From: Acholeplasmatales bacterium
GTDB lineage: Bacteria; Bacillota_I; Bacilli_A; Acholeplasmatales; JAEDCM01
DNA length: 64,000 nucleotides
Assembly (NCBI GenBank): GCA_017961685.1
Contig: JAGCWW010000076.1
Coordinates: 23,887-87,886, forward strand
Direction of reading: 5' to 3'
Each line of letters begins with the position of its first letter. The stretch's first letter is position 1. Shown piece by piece: positions 18,309 to 26,661 of the stretch. Both the position numbers and the translations under genes were made by a program. Below the pieces are notes generated by a model. It worked only from the letters and a program-made list of their open reading frames with translations, had not been told where the DNA came from and did no database searches.

Positions 18309-18734
18309 TTAATCCTCCTCTACGCCTTTTTGAATAGCCTTCCAGGATAATCCTGCGCATTTAATACGTGCTGGGAATTTTGATACTCCTTTATATACTA
18401 AAGCATCCATTAATTCTTCATCATCTATTTCTTTACCAGTAAGTAAGTCTAAGAATTCTTGAATTAATCTTTTAGCATCTTCTACACTCTTACCCATAAT
18501 AACATCAGTCATTACTGATGCACTAGACATACATATAGAGCATCCATGACCATCTTGTTTGATATCTTTAATTATGCCATCTTCAATAATGAATTGAACA
18601 GTTATATCATCACCACAGCTTGGGTTGTTTAAATGAACCTTTTTATATTTATCATTATCAAGTAAGCCTTTATTGTGTGGGTACTTATAATGTTCCATTA
18701 TGACTTGTTTATATAAACTCTCTAAATCATCCAT
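18309..18734 (-). CDS. sufU: Sulfur-relay protein SufU
   Basis: 141 residues. In Gram-positives SufU is a zinc-dependent sulfur acceptor that takes persulfide from SufS. The metal-binding residues are present: [10 protein letters not shown] (Cys and Asp), [14 protein letters not shown] (Cys) and [10 protein letters not shown] (Cys). It lies between sufS (13-base gap) and sufB (1-base gap) and has a good AAAGGAA ribosome site. Confidence 0.95.
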   Translation of the reverse strand: MDDLESLYKQVIMEHYKYPHNKGLLDNDKYKKVHLNNPSCGDDITVQFIIEDGIIKDIKQDGHGCSICMSSASVMTDVIMGKSVEDAKRLIQEFLDLLTGKEIDDEELMDALVYKGVSKFPARIKCAGLSWKAIQKGVEED

Positions 18735-18747
18735 AATTAATTCCTTT

Positions 18748-19941
18748 CTAGAAACTCATAAAGAAGTCTCTTGCTTCTATAATACTATCTACTAACATAT
18801 CAACATCATGAAAGTCATTATATAAATAGAATGAGCATCTAATTGTTGATATTTGATCTAAAAACCTTGTTATAGGTTGAGCACAGTGGAAACCTGCACG
18901 AATACATACATTATTTTTATCAAAGATACTAGCTGCATCATGTGGATGCACACCATCAATATTAAATGTTAATAAGCTTGAATCTAAGTTATTATTATAG
19001 ATTGTTATACCTTTAACATCTTTCAACTTTTCTAAAGCATATTTTTTTAATTCTAATTCATGCTTTTTAACGTTATCTAAGCCAATATTAGTTAAGAATT
19101 CAACAGCATCTTTTAGCGCTATTACTTCACTAATTAAAGGTGTACCTGTTTCAAATTTGAATGGTGCATCTTTATATGTAGCTTCAAATTCATAAACATC
19201 TTGAGCCATGTCTCCACCAAATTCAACTGGAGGCATTTTTTCTAGTAATTCATATTTACCATATAAAACACCTACCCCTGATGGGCCACACATCTTATGA
19301 CCTGAAAAAGATAAGAAATCACAATCTAAATCTTTAACATCTACATTCATATGAGGAACACTTTGAGCTCCATCAACGCTAACGATAGCTCCAACTTCAT
19401 GAGCTAGCTTGCAAATTTCTTTAATTGGGTTAGTATAACCAAGTACATTACTTACTTGATTAATTGCAACTACTTTTGTTTTGTTTGTTAAAACACTTTT
19501 AAAGTTTTCTATAGTTACTTTACCATCTTTTGTTAGTGGTACATAAACTATTTTTGCATTCTTTCTTTTAGCCACATTTAACCAAGGCATAAAGGAAGAA
19601 TGATGTTCTTGTAAAGTTGTAATGATTTCATCATTTTCATTAATGAAATCCATATAACTATTTGCTACTAGATTAAGTGAAGCTGATGCTCCTCTAGTAA
19701 AAACTATTTCATTTTCTTTAGCGTTTATAAATTTAGCCACAACTCTTCTAGATTCTTCATATAGATCAGTTGCTTCATAGCTTAATTGATAAACTCCTCT
19801 ATTTACATTTACACAAATATTATTGTAATAATAATCAATTTTATCTATTACACATTTAGGCTTTAAACTTGATGCTGCACTATCTAAATAAACTAAATTT
19901 TTCTTGTTTTCAAAAATTGGAAAATATTTTTTATAGTCCAT
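18748..19941 (-). CDS. sufS: Cysteine desulfurase SufS
   Basis: 397 residues, PLP-dependent, removes sulfur from cysteine for Fe-S assembly. The PLP lysine lies in FLSFSGHKMCGPSGVGVLYG and the catalytic Cys in RAGFHCAQPI. The start of the protein (YFPIFENKKNLVYLDSAASSLKP) is typical. Two bases separate it from sufD and 13 from sufU, so it is fully within the operon and should work with SufU as its sulfur acceptor. Confidence 0.96.
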   Translation of the reverse strand: MDYKKYFPIFENKKNLVYLDSAASSLKPKCVIDKIDYYYNNICVNVNRGVYQLSYEATDLYEESRRVVAKFINAKENEIVFTRGASASLNLVANSYMDFINENDEIITTLQEHHSSFMPWLNVAKRKNAKIVYVPLTKDGKVTIENFKSVLTNKTKVVAINQVSNVLGYTNPIKEICKLAHEVGAIVSVDGAQSVPHMNVDVKDLDCDFLSFSGHKMCGPSGVGVLYGKYELLEKMPPVEFGGDMAQDVYEFEATYKDAPFKFETGTPLISEVIALKDAVEFLTNIGLDNVKKHELELKKYALEKLKDVKGITIYNNNLDSSLLTFNIDGVHPHDAASIFDKNNVCIRAGFHCAQPITRFLDQISTIRCSFYLYNDFHDVDMLVDSIIEARDFFMSF

Positions 19942-19943
19942 TA

Positions 19944-20687
19944 TTATAACCTCTCATCTTGAAGGCGTATTAATTCTTCTTTCATTTCTTCACTCTTAAT
20001 TTCTTTTAAGATAGGAGATAAAAATCCCTTAATGATGAGCATTTCTGCATCTTTCTTAGAAATACCTCTACTCATTAAATAATACATTCCTTCATCATCA
20101 ATCTTACCGATTGCTGCACCATGATTAGCCTTAACATCATATTCATCAATTAATAAAACAGGCATAACTTTAATATAAGCATCATCTGTTAAAACAATAC
20201 CACGGCTCTTTTGAGCGCAGTTAGAATTACTCATATTCTTTTTAATTTTACCTATTACATCAATATCAATTTTAGCTTTATTACTTGTAATATAATTTTC
20301 AATATTTGAAGTGGTATTTTTTGCATTATGATAAACATTAATGCTTTCGTTTTCCTTATCATTTTTCATCATGATAATTGATTTAATATTGATATTAGAA
20401 TTCTCTTTATCTAGATTAACAATGATTTCCTTTTTACCACCATTAAAATAAGATAAAATCATTTCTAAATTATCATCTTGTTTTAAATTAATTTCTTTTT
20501 TAGAATCCTTTGATAAATCAACTGATAGATAATTAATAATGGCATTATCTTCAAAATCGATTTTTAAGTTTCTATTTTCTTTATTATGTTCGATTAATGT
20601 TGCGTTTATGTTCTTTTTAACTAAGATATTAACATCTACATCACTAGGAATAAGATATTCTTTATTTTCGTTAATAATTAAATCCAT
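19944..20687 (-). CDS. sufD: Reduced-size SufD-like Fe-S scaffold subunit
   Basis: 247 residues against roughly 400-430 for ordinary SufD. The N-terminal half is strongly Lys/Asn/Ile-rich and poorly conserved; the C-terminal core is clear: ANHGAAIGKIDDEGMYYLMSRGISKKDAEMLIIKGF, which corresponds to the SufB/SufD interaction and final helical region. (The block spans about residues 187-222.) The reading frame is intact, the start overlaps the sufC stop, and the position in the operon is that of sufD, so this looks like a miniaturised version rather than a pseudogene. Its partner role with SufB and SufC is inferred from context. Confidence 0.85.
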   Translation of the reverse strand: MDLIINENKEYLIPSDVDVNILVKKNINATLIEHNKENRNLKIDFEDNAIINYLSVDLSKDSKKEINLKQDDNLEMILSYFNGGKKEIIVNLDKENSNINIKSIIMMKNDKENESINVYHNAKNTTSNIENYITSNKAKIDIDVIGKIKKNMSNSNCAQKSRGIVLTDDAYIKVMPVLLIDEYDVKANHGAAIGKIDDEGMYYLMSRGISKKDAEMLIIKGFLSPILKEIKSEEMKEELIRLQDERL

Positions 20688-21493
20688 TATTTCTTTTCCA
20701 CCTTGTTAGCACAAGTTCCTAAAACATTAACATTTTTAGGAGTATATTCATCTTTAATACCAAGTTCTTTTTTAACCCAGTCGTATCCTTCCTTATCAAT
20801 CTTTTCGATTAATTCAGGGCCACCTGTTTTAACAATTTTTCCCTTAATTAAAATATGAACATAATCTGGTTTAATATAGTCAAGTAATCTTTGGTAGTGT
20901 GTAATCAATAAGCATCCAAAGTTTTCATTAACCATAGCACTAACATTTTCACCAACAATTTTTAAAGCGTCAACATCTAGCCCTGAATCTATTTCATCTA
21001 AAATAGCAAAGTTAGGCTTAAGCATTTTCATTTGAAGGATTTCGTTTTTCTTCTTTTCTCCACCAGAAAAACCCTCATTTAAATATCTATGAGGTACATC
21101 ACTTGCCATTTTAAGATCTTTAATAGATGCATCATATTCTTTGATGAACTTATATAATGGCATATTTTCTTTATGCTTTAAAGCCGCTCTAATAAAATCA
21201 GAGTTAGTTACTCCTGGTATTTCAGCAGGATATTGCATAGCTATAAATAGACCCTTTCTTGCTCTTTCATCTACTTCTAGATTTGTGATATTTTCTCCAT
21301 CAAGGAAAATATCTCCTTCAGTAATAGTGTATCTAGGATTACCCATAATAGCACTTGATAAAGTAGTCTTACCAGCACCGTTAGGTCCCATAATAGCATG
21401 TACTTCTCCTGTATTAATTTTTAAATCAATTCCTTTTAGAATTTCTAAATCTTCAACCTTTGCATGAAGGTTCTTAATCTCTAAAGTTTTCAA
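20687..21493 (-). CDS. sufC: Fe-S assembly ATPase SufC
   Basis: About 268 residues; ABC-type ATPase of the SufBCD scaffold. Walker A GPNGAGKTTLSSAIMG, signature LNEGFSGGEKKKNEILQM and Walker B FAILDEIDSGLDVDAL are all intact. The start is taken as TTG 21493 (reading M-K-T-L-E-I-K-N-L-H) because GGAG lies 7 bases upstream and SufC proteins begin at this point; a GTG at 21502 is possible. First gene of sufCDSUB, with a promoter at 21517-21545. Confidence 0.95.
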   Translation of the reverse strand: MKTLEIKNLHAKVEDLEILKGIDLKINTGEVHAIMGPNGAGKTTLSSAIMGNPRYTITEGDIFLDGENITNLEVDERARKGLFIAMQYPAEIPGVTNSDFIRAALKHKENMPLYKFIKEYDASIKDLKMASDVPHRYLNEGFSGGEKKKNEILQMKMLKPNFAILDEIDSGLDVDALKIVGENVSAMVNENFGCLLITHYQRLLDYIKPDYVHILIKGKIVKTGGPELIEKIDKEGYDWVKKELGIKDEYTPKNVNVLGTCANKVEKK

Positions 21494-21516
21494 TTTTACC
21501 ACTCCACTTCCACATA

Positions 21517-21545
21517 ATTATAAAATAACTATATATTATTTTCAA
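21517..21545 (-). promoter_or_regulatory. Promoter of the suf operon
   Basis: On the minus strand TTGAAA (21540-21545) and TATAAT (21517-21522) are 17 bases apart. Just upstream is a perfect inverted repeat, ATGATAA (21551-21557) and TTATCAT (21565-21571), which could bind a regulator. Confidence 0.65.
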
Positions 21546-21550
21546 ATAAT

Positions 21551-21571
21551 ATGATAATTATTTTTTATCAT
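21551..21571. promoter_or_regulatory. Inverted repeat upstream of suf promoter
   Basis: The 7-base arms ATGATAA and TTATCAT are separated by 7 bases, ending 5 bases upstream of the -35 box. The arms recall half-sites of Fur/PerR boxes, but the spacing is longer than in a classical Fur box, so the binding protein is unknown. Confidence 0.45.
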
Positions 21572-21585
21572 GTTTTTAGATAAAA

Positions 21586-21615
21586 TAAAAAATGGCTAAT
21601 TTATGCCATTTTTAC
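21586..21615 (-). terminator. Terminator of the TetR gene upstream of suf
   Basis: AAAAATGGC (21588-21596) and GCCATTTTT (21605-21613) form the stem; it includes the TetR stop codon region and separates it from the suf promoter. Confidence 0.7.
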
Positions 21616-22134
21616 TTGTAATACTTTTTCTAACATGAAGTTTGTCATTTCATCAATTGATTCAACTGAACCATTTTGAATCCATGCTATACATACATTA
21701 TAGAATGCTGTAATTTTAGCTACATGTTCATACATTGTAAGGCTTGATACTTTCCATGTATGTGAAGGAATTAATTTATTCTTTTCAGCTACCTTAAAGA
21801 ATATAACTCTTAAATTACTTGATAAAATATCTGTGAAATTTTCTTTCTTTTCATATATTTTAGTTAGAACAGAATGTACTTCTTTATACCATGCATTATA
21901 ATCATTATTAGCAAGTAGCGGTATGATTTGTTCATTAAAATTAATTGTGTATTGTTCAGCAATGTAATCTAATACATCTTCAATAGAATTAAAATGTCTA
22001 TAGAAAGATGCTCTAGCAACATTTGCTTTATCAGTTAATTCTAATATTTTAATTTCTGCATAATTCTTTTTACCAAGTAAATCTAATAATGTATCACTTA
22101 TTCTATCTTTTGCGGATTTAGTTTTTCTAGCCAT
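21601..22134 (-). CDS. TetR/AcrR-family regulator
   Basis: 177 residues. The N-terminal helix-turn-helix reads ISDTLLDLLGKKNYAEIKILELTDKANVARASFYRHFNSIEDVL in blocks typical of the DhaS/AcrR type (about residues 11-55). The C-terminal half resembles the TetR_C domain found in DhaS-like regulators (FFKVAEKNKLIP, FYNVCIAWIQNGSVESIDEM). It lies between the glycolipid operon (68 bases upstream, same strand) and suf. It could be the last gene of the acyltransferase/glycosyltransferase operon and control it; no palindrome was recognised to prove this. Confidence 0.85.
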   Translation of the reverse strand: MARKTKSAKDRISDTLLDLLGKKNYAEIKILELTDKANVARASFYRHFNSIEDVLDYIAEQYTINFNEQIIPLLANNDYNAWYKEVHSVLTKIYEKKENFTDILSSNLRVIFFKVAEKNKLIPSHTWKVSSLTMYEHVAKITAFYNVCIAWIQNGSVESIDEMTNFMLEKVLQVKMA

Positions 22135-22202
22135 AATAAAACCTCCAACTTATTAATTCTATACAAATTGTATCATTTTTTATGACTAAATGCAATAATA
22201 TT

Positions 22203-22949
22203 TTACATTAAATCATATTTTGTCTCATAAGTTGCTTCATAAAGTTTAATTAATTCATCCATTACCCTATTTTTCAAGTCTTCTTTTTGAGTGTTTGAAT
22301 CTAAATCTTTGTTTCTATAAATAGGTTTTAAGATGTTTAATGTAAAGTGATTCTTTTCATCAAATGTAATAAATAATGGGACAATAGGTTTATCATATTT
22401 AACCGCATAATGATAAGCACCTACCTTATGTGGTCTAGGTTTTTTATACATTGGCCACATAGATCCTTCTGGATAAATTAAAATTGATGTTTTATGTTCT
22501 AAATAATATTTAACAGCTTCATTGAATTTTTTCATTCCACCATAATTATCACTTAGAGGCATCATGCCACCGCTACGCATCCAATTACCAAAGCGTCCCT
22601 TTTGGTTATTAAATGGAGCCGCAATTATTCTTAATTTTTTTCTTAAGCTACGTCTAATAACTAAACAATCAAAGATATCTACATGGTTAGATGTAAATAT
22701 GGCGTTTTTAATTCCCTTTAGATTTTTCTTACCCTTAACCTTAATTCCATACTTATGCTTTAAGTGATAGCTATAAGGTTTTATAACAAATAGGTTATTG
22801 AAAAAATCGCCTAGTTTAGTCTTTATCCCTTTTCTTAAGTAATTGTATGTTTCATCTACAACATAACAATTACTCATATCAGGATCATTAATATGTGCAT
22901 CAAATGTTTTATTTAATTCACACTCTTTTATTTTCTCTTCTATAGTCAT
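22203..22949 (-). CDS. PlsC-type acyltransferase (1-acylglycerol-3-phosphate acyltransferase family)
   Basis: 248 residues. Contains the acyltransferase blocks FTSNHVDIFDCLVIRR (NHxxxxD), NWMRSGGMMPL, and ILIYPEGSMWP (PEGT/S), with the catalytic His-Asp pair in the first. Such enzymes add an acyl chain to a lysophospholipid or glycolipid at the membrane. Last enzyme gene of a four-gene operon of two acyltransferases and two glycosyltransferases; it starts one base after the GT2 stop, with GAGGGA as ribosome site. Confidence 0.85.
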   Translation of the reverse strand: MTIEEKIKECELNKTFDAHINDPDMSNCYVVDETYNYLRKGIKTKLGDFFNNLFVIKPYSYHLKHKYGIKVKGKKNLKGIKNAIFTSNHVDIFDCLVIRRSLRKKLRIIAAPFNNQKGRFGNWMRSGGMMPLSDNYGGMKKFNEAVKYYLEHKTSILIYPEGSMWPMYKKPRPHKVGAYHYAVKYDKPIVPLFITFDEKNHFTLNILKPIYRNKDLDSNTQKEDLKNRVMDELIKLYEATYETKYDLM

Positions 22950-22950
22950 T

Positions 22951-24189
22951 TTATCCCTCGAATTTTACTCTATCAATTACTTCCCATTTATTAGATGTTA
23001 AGCCTAAATATACCTTTAAACAAATTCTAATATAGCCCATGTAGAATATTGGGTGAATGAATAATAGTAATATTTTTTCATACCAAGGTCTTTTTATATG
23101 ACCTACCATTAATATAAATAATGTTAGTATAAAAAATGATACATAAATAATACCCATAGATATTAAACCTAACATAAAGCATTCAGTCCATAGACTACTT
23201 CCTGCGAAGAATAATACTCCACCAATAATCATATTTAATACAAAATATAATAAGCAAGCACCTATAAATAAGAAGCAAGGTGATAAAGCAGTAACAAAAT
23301 ATCTATTTTTATCACTAGCTTCTTTTAATCTATCATTATAAATTCTCTTACTATTAATTACGCCGTCCATCCATCTAGTTCTTCTTTTATTAGTTACTTT
23401 TAAACTAGTAGATTCTTCTAAGTAGATTATCGCATGTTCATAATAGAATGTAGAGTAACCTTTAATAGCCGCATCATTCATAAATTCGATATCTTCTGTT
23501 AGAGTCTTATTATAAGGCCAACCATTAAGTTCTTTTATAACATCCATTCTAATCATTATACCTGTACCAATAAGCATATTAGTTATGCCTTTAGCACTTT
23601 TATATTTATTGCCTAAATCATCAATAATTGTCCAGATTAAGCCATTACAGCTACTCCATAAGGAATTAGCATTTTTATTTTTCATATAGAAGTTTTTAAC
23701 TCTCTTTTTTACTTGGATAATTTGTTTACCAGTAGATAGGGCATTGTTTAATTCTTCCATACATTTATTATCCATATAGCAATCCGCATCAATTATAAAG
23801 CATGCATCATAGATATTCTTTTTCATTGCTTCTTTTAATGCATAATCAAGAGCATCTGATTTTTTTGTTTGATTTTCTAAAACTAAAGTATAAGCATTTA
23901 TATCTTTAGCCATATTTATTGTTTCATCTTTTGGATCTTTAACAATAACATAAACATCAAAGTTTTTATAAGTTTGTTCCTTAATAGAATCAAACAAATT
24001 TCCTATAACCATTGATTCATTCCTTGCAGGAATAATAATGGCTATTTTATTATCCTTATTTTTAGTTAAATGCTTTTGTTTTTTAAATCCATAAAACCAA
24101 GCTCTTAATCTTGGAATATATGCAATTATACAAAATGCAATAAATACTATAAATAAATAAAATCCATATCTAATTAAATCTTCTAGCAT
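22951..24189 (-). CDS. Membrane family-2 glycosyltransferase
   Basis: 412 residues. One N-terminal membrane helix (about 5-22), then a GT-A domain with IAIIIPARNESMVI, the metal-binding DAD in FIIDADCYMD, LTEDIEFMND as catalytic acid region and RRTRWMDG corresponding to the (Q/R)xxRW motif of processive enzymes; three to four C-terminal membrane helices follow. This matches the layout of polysaccharide or glycolipid synthases. Its start overlaps the GT8 stop (ATGCTAG). The product is unknown; neighbours suggest a glycolipid. Confidence 0.88.
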   Translation of the reverse strand: MLEDLIRYGFYLFIVFIAFCIIAYIPRLRAWFYGFKKQKHLTKNKDNKIAIIIPARNESMVIGNLFDSIKEQTYKNFDVYVIVKDPKDETINMAKDINAYTLVLENQTKKSDALDYALKEAMKKNIYDACFIIDADCYMDNKCMEELNNALSTGKQIIQVKKRVKNFYMKNKNANSLWSSCNGLIWTIIDDLGNKYKSAKGITNMLIGTGIMIRMDVIKELNGWPYNKTLTEDIEFMNDAAIKGYSTFYYEHAIIYLEESTSLKVTNKRRTRWMDGVINSKRIYNDRLKEASDKNRYFVTALSPCFLFIGACLLYFVLNMIIGGVLFFAGSSLWTECFMLGLISMGIIYVSFFILTLFILMVGHIKRPWYEKILLLFIHPIFYMGYIRICLKVYLGLTSNKWEVIDRVKFEG

Positions 24190-24986
24190 AATTCATCACC
24201 CGTAATTTCTTTATATTTTTCATATAGTTCATCATACATATTAATTTTTAATTTCTTATGTACATTAACTACATCCCACTGTTTAACATTTATTGTGTGA
24301 TAAAATGGTAAGAATCTTATCGATTTACAAAAATGTTTTATGACAGTATTTTTCTTTATATTTCCTTGATTGTTATAAATTGATGGAACTTTAAGATAAA
24401 ATTGTTTTAATTTGTTTAAAGCACTTTGATCTGGAAAGGCCATCTTTTTATTTTTAACCATTTCCCTTGTGTTTTTAAATAACTTTGTTTCTCTTATTTT
24501 ATTTAAATTAAGAAGTAAAACACCTGAATTGATATAATTAAGTCCAATAAACCATCTACCTAATCTATCAACAACACCAGCGAATTCATAATTTGTTATA
24601 TCTAAATGGTAAAATTCGCTTATATCTTTATTAATCATTGTGTCACAATCTAAATATAATATCTTTTCTGGTAAATCTAATAAATCAGAAAATAATCTTA
24701 ATAAACAATATGGAGTATAGAAATTATTTAAATTCTTTGAATCTTTCATTTCGTTATTAAAGATTTCAGTTACATCTATTAAATATACTTCATTTTTTTC
24801 ATCTTTTTCTTTAACTACTTTTCTTAAAGTATTAAGCATATCATCACTTATTCTTTTAAAACCATCAATTTCCATTGTGATTAAATAAATACTCACATTT
24901 TCTTTTGTGTTTTTTAAAATGGATAAAGTAGATAGTAATACACCTTTAAAAACGAAATCATTACCTGTATACATTATGTTAATCAT
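24183..24986 (-). CDS. Family-8 glycosyltransferase
   Basis: 267 residues from ATG 24986, chosen because AAGGTTGATG lies just upstream and the ATG overlaps the stop of the preceding acyltransferase gene (ATGATTAA); the longer version would overlap it by 68 bases. The GT8 signature is present: NIMYTGNDFVFKGVLLSTLSI, the metal site in ILYLDCDTMINKDISEF, and FPDQSALNKL. GT8 enzymes transfer glucose or galactose with retention of configuration. Part of the glycolipid operon. Confidence 0.88.
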   Translation of the reverse strand: MINIMYTGNDFVFKGVLLSTLSILKNTKENVSIYLITMEIDGFKRISDDMLNTLRKVVKEKDEKNEVYLIDVTEIFNNEMKDSKNLNNFYTPYCLLRLFSDLLDLPEKILYLDCDTMINKDISEFYHLDITNYEFAGVVDRLGRWFIGLNYINSGVLLLNLNKIRETKLFKNTREMVKNKKMAFPDQSALNKLKQFYLKVPSIYNNQGNIKKNTVIKHFCKSIRFLPFYHTINVKQWDVVNVHKKLKINMYDELYEKYKEITGDELC

Positions 24987-25752
24987 TTTTAACATCAACC
25001 TTGTAATATTTAAAATATTCGTATGTTGAATTCTTACTTCTTTCAACCATACAATTATAAATTCTATTTCTTAACTCCTCTTCAGCTTGTTTACCTTTTA
25101 AGTTCTTATCAAAGTAAAAAGGTCCATCAACATAAACAGTCATTTTAGGTTTATTTGAGAATCTTCTTTTTTGATAAGTTGTTGTAAAGCAGTAAGCTGG
25201 TTTATCAAGTTTTATAGGATATCTAAATGATGTAGACTTAAATGGTCTAATCTTTGTATAGTATGGCCATATATGAGCCTCAGGATATATAACAATTGGA
25301 TGATGGTGTTTAACTCTTCTTTCTATGGCATTCATAAAATTTTTTAAACCTGAAATTTTTGAAGGCACAGGAAGGGAACCACTCATCTTCACAAACCATG
25401 CGACCCCCCTTAGGGATACTGCATCAGGATTAACTATGATGAAAGATTTTCTTGGAAACCCAATTAAATTTGGAACATATGCATCCATAGGCATCATTGT
25501 GTGATTTCCATATATGAAATATCTCCCCTTAGCTTTTTTGACAATTCTTTTGTTTTTGATTTTGATATGTGCAATCTTACAATGCACGAAAGCTATCGTT
25601 GTCATGATGATACGATAAACAACAAATTCCAAAATCATAAACAATATATTGTGGTTTATGTAATTGTAGTTATCTTCGATCTCCCTTTGGTTCTTGATAT
25701 AGGCAAACGCAAAGTCATCGTTTAGTTCATCCGAATAAAAGAATGTCTTCAT
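24979..25752 (-). CDS. PlsC-type acyltransferase, second copy in operon
   Basis: 257 residues from ATG 25752 with GGTGGTGAG as ribosome site. Blocks: YFIYGNHTMMPMDAYVPN (NHxxxxD), WFVKMSGSLPVPSKISG, and IVIYPEAHIWPYYTKIRPF (PEA instead of PEG). It resembles the acyltransferase at 22203-22949 in length and motif order but is clearly divergent, so the two probably act on different positions or substrates. First gene of the four-gene operon. Confidence 0.85.
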   Translation of the reverse strand: MKTFFYSDELNDDFAFAYIKNQREIEDNYNYINHNILFMILEFVVYRIIMTTIAFVHCKIAHIKIKNKRIVKKAKGRYFIYGNHTMMPMDAYVPNLIGFPRKSFIIVNPDAVSLRGVAWFVKMSGSLPVPSKISGLKNFMNAIERRVKHHHPIVIYPEAHIWPYYTKIRPFKSTSFRYPIKLDKPAYCFTTTYQKRRFSNKPKMTVYVDGPFYFDKNLKGKQAEEELRNRIYNCMVERSKNSTYEYFKYYKVDVKND

Positions 25753-25837
25753 ACAACTCACCACCTATATTCTAGTTTATATATATAAAAAAACAAGAAA
25801 AAATAACTTAAATCTTCTATAATCATTGTTCTCTACC

Positions 25838-25856
25838 AGTAGAATTTTATTCTACT
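25838..25856. promoter_or_regulatory. Perfect palindrome upstream of XRE gene
   Basis: AGTAGAAT-TTT-ATTCTACT is a 19-base perfect inverted repeat. A further half-site-like AGTAGAAC follows at 25860-25867, just before the -35 box, and CTAC lies upstream. It is a good candidate operator for the XRE regulator next to it. Confidence 0.6.
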
Positions 25857-25869
25857 ATAAGTAGAACAC

Positions 25870-25898
25870 TTGATTTTAAGCCATTATTTTGCTATAAT
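25870..25898 (+). promoter_or_regulatory. Promoter giving a leaderless transcript for the XRE gene
   Basis: TTGATT (25870-25875) and TATAAT (25893-25898) are 17 bases apart. Only 8 bases separate the -10 box from ATG 25907, so transcription should start at or within a base or two of the start codon. Confidence 0.65.
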
Positions 25899-25906
25899 TT
25901 GCGTGT

Positions 25907-26554
25907 ATGAAAGATGTTAGACAAATAATTGCCGAAAACTTAACTGAACTAAGAAAAGTTAATAAATTAACACAGTTAGAACTAGCAGAAAAACTCAATT
26001 ATTCAGATAAAGCCATTTCAAAATGGGAAAGAGGCGAGTCATTACCTGATGTTGAAATACTTTGTCAAATTGCTGAATTGTATGGTGTATCTCTTGATTA
26101 TCTTGTCACAAAAGATCATGAAGAAGCTACACTTGAGTATAAAATTAGTAAAGAAAGGGCTAATATAAACAAGACCATAATAACATGGCTATCTGTTTTT
26201 TCAGCTGTATTATTAGTTGTATTAAGCTATGTCTTAGTCTATACCATAACTGGATATAATTTATGGATTCTATTTGTTTGGATGGTTCCTCTAAGCTCAA
26301 CAATACTATTAATATTTAATTGTATTTGGGGTAAGAGAAAATATAGATATATTATTTTATCTGTTTTAATGTGGTCAATGATTACAAGCTTTGCCCTACA
26401 GTTTATGAAGTATAATATATGGTTAATATATTGCCTTGGAGCACCAGGTCAAGTAATAATTCTTTTAATATCTAGATTAGGTTATTTAAAGAGAAAAGGT
26501 CATCAATCAATCGAAAAGAAAGAGGAAGAAAATGAAAAAGATTCGGAAGAATAA
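25907..26554 (+). CDS. XRE-family regulator with membrane domain
   Basis: 215 residues. Residues about 7-62 form an XRE/Cro helix-turn-helix (ENLTELRKVNKLTQLELAEK, SDKAISKWERGESLPD). Four hydrophobic segments follow at about 87-107, 112-135, 143-160 and 167-185, and an acidic Lys/Glu tail ends the protein. This HTH-plus-membrane layout occurs in many gut Firmicutes; the membrane part probably senses a signal and tethers the regulator. No ribosome site precedes the ATG, and the promoter is so close that the mRNA is probably leaderless. It is monocistronic. Confidence 0.85.
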   Translation: MKDVRQIIAENLTELRKVNKLTQLELAEKLNYSDKAISKWERGESLPDVEILCQIAELYGVSLDYLVTKDHEEATLEYKISKERANINKTIITWLSVFSAVLLVVLSYVLVYTITGYNLWILFVWMVPLSSTILLIFNCIWGKRKYRYIILSVLMWSMITSFALQFMKYNIWLIYCLGAPGQVIILLISRLGYLKRKGHQSIEKKEEENEKDSEE

Positions 26555-26570
26555 TCCGAATCTTTTTTTA
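26538..26570 (+). terminator. Terminator after XRE membrane regulator
   Basis: GATTCGGA (26540-26547) pairs with TCCGAATC (26555-26562), followed by seven T; it overlaps the stop codon. Confidence 0.85.
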
Positions 26571-26619
26571 TAGCCTATGGCAAGCTATTCATTAAATCAC
26601 GCTAAAGAGTGAATTATAA

Positions 26620-26650
26620 CAAAAAAACTCACCCCAAAGGATGAGTTCTT
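26620..26650 (-). terminator. Terminator of the MarR/ABC exporter operon
   Basis: AACTCA (26626-26631) pairs with TGAGTT (26642-26647), with further G-C/G-U pairs inside and a run of T on the minus strand. Confidence 0.7.
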
Positions 26651-26661
26651 ATAATTATAAA

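Noticed and set aside
24987..25046. Longer start for the GT8 gene (extra 20 residues)
   Set aside because: It would overlap the acyltransferase gene by 68 bases; ATG 24986 has a ribosome site and the typical GT8 N-terminus.
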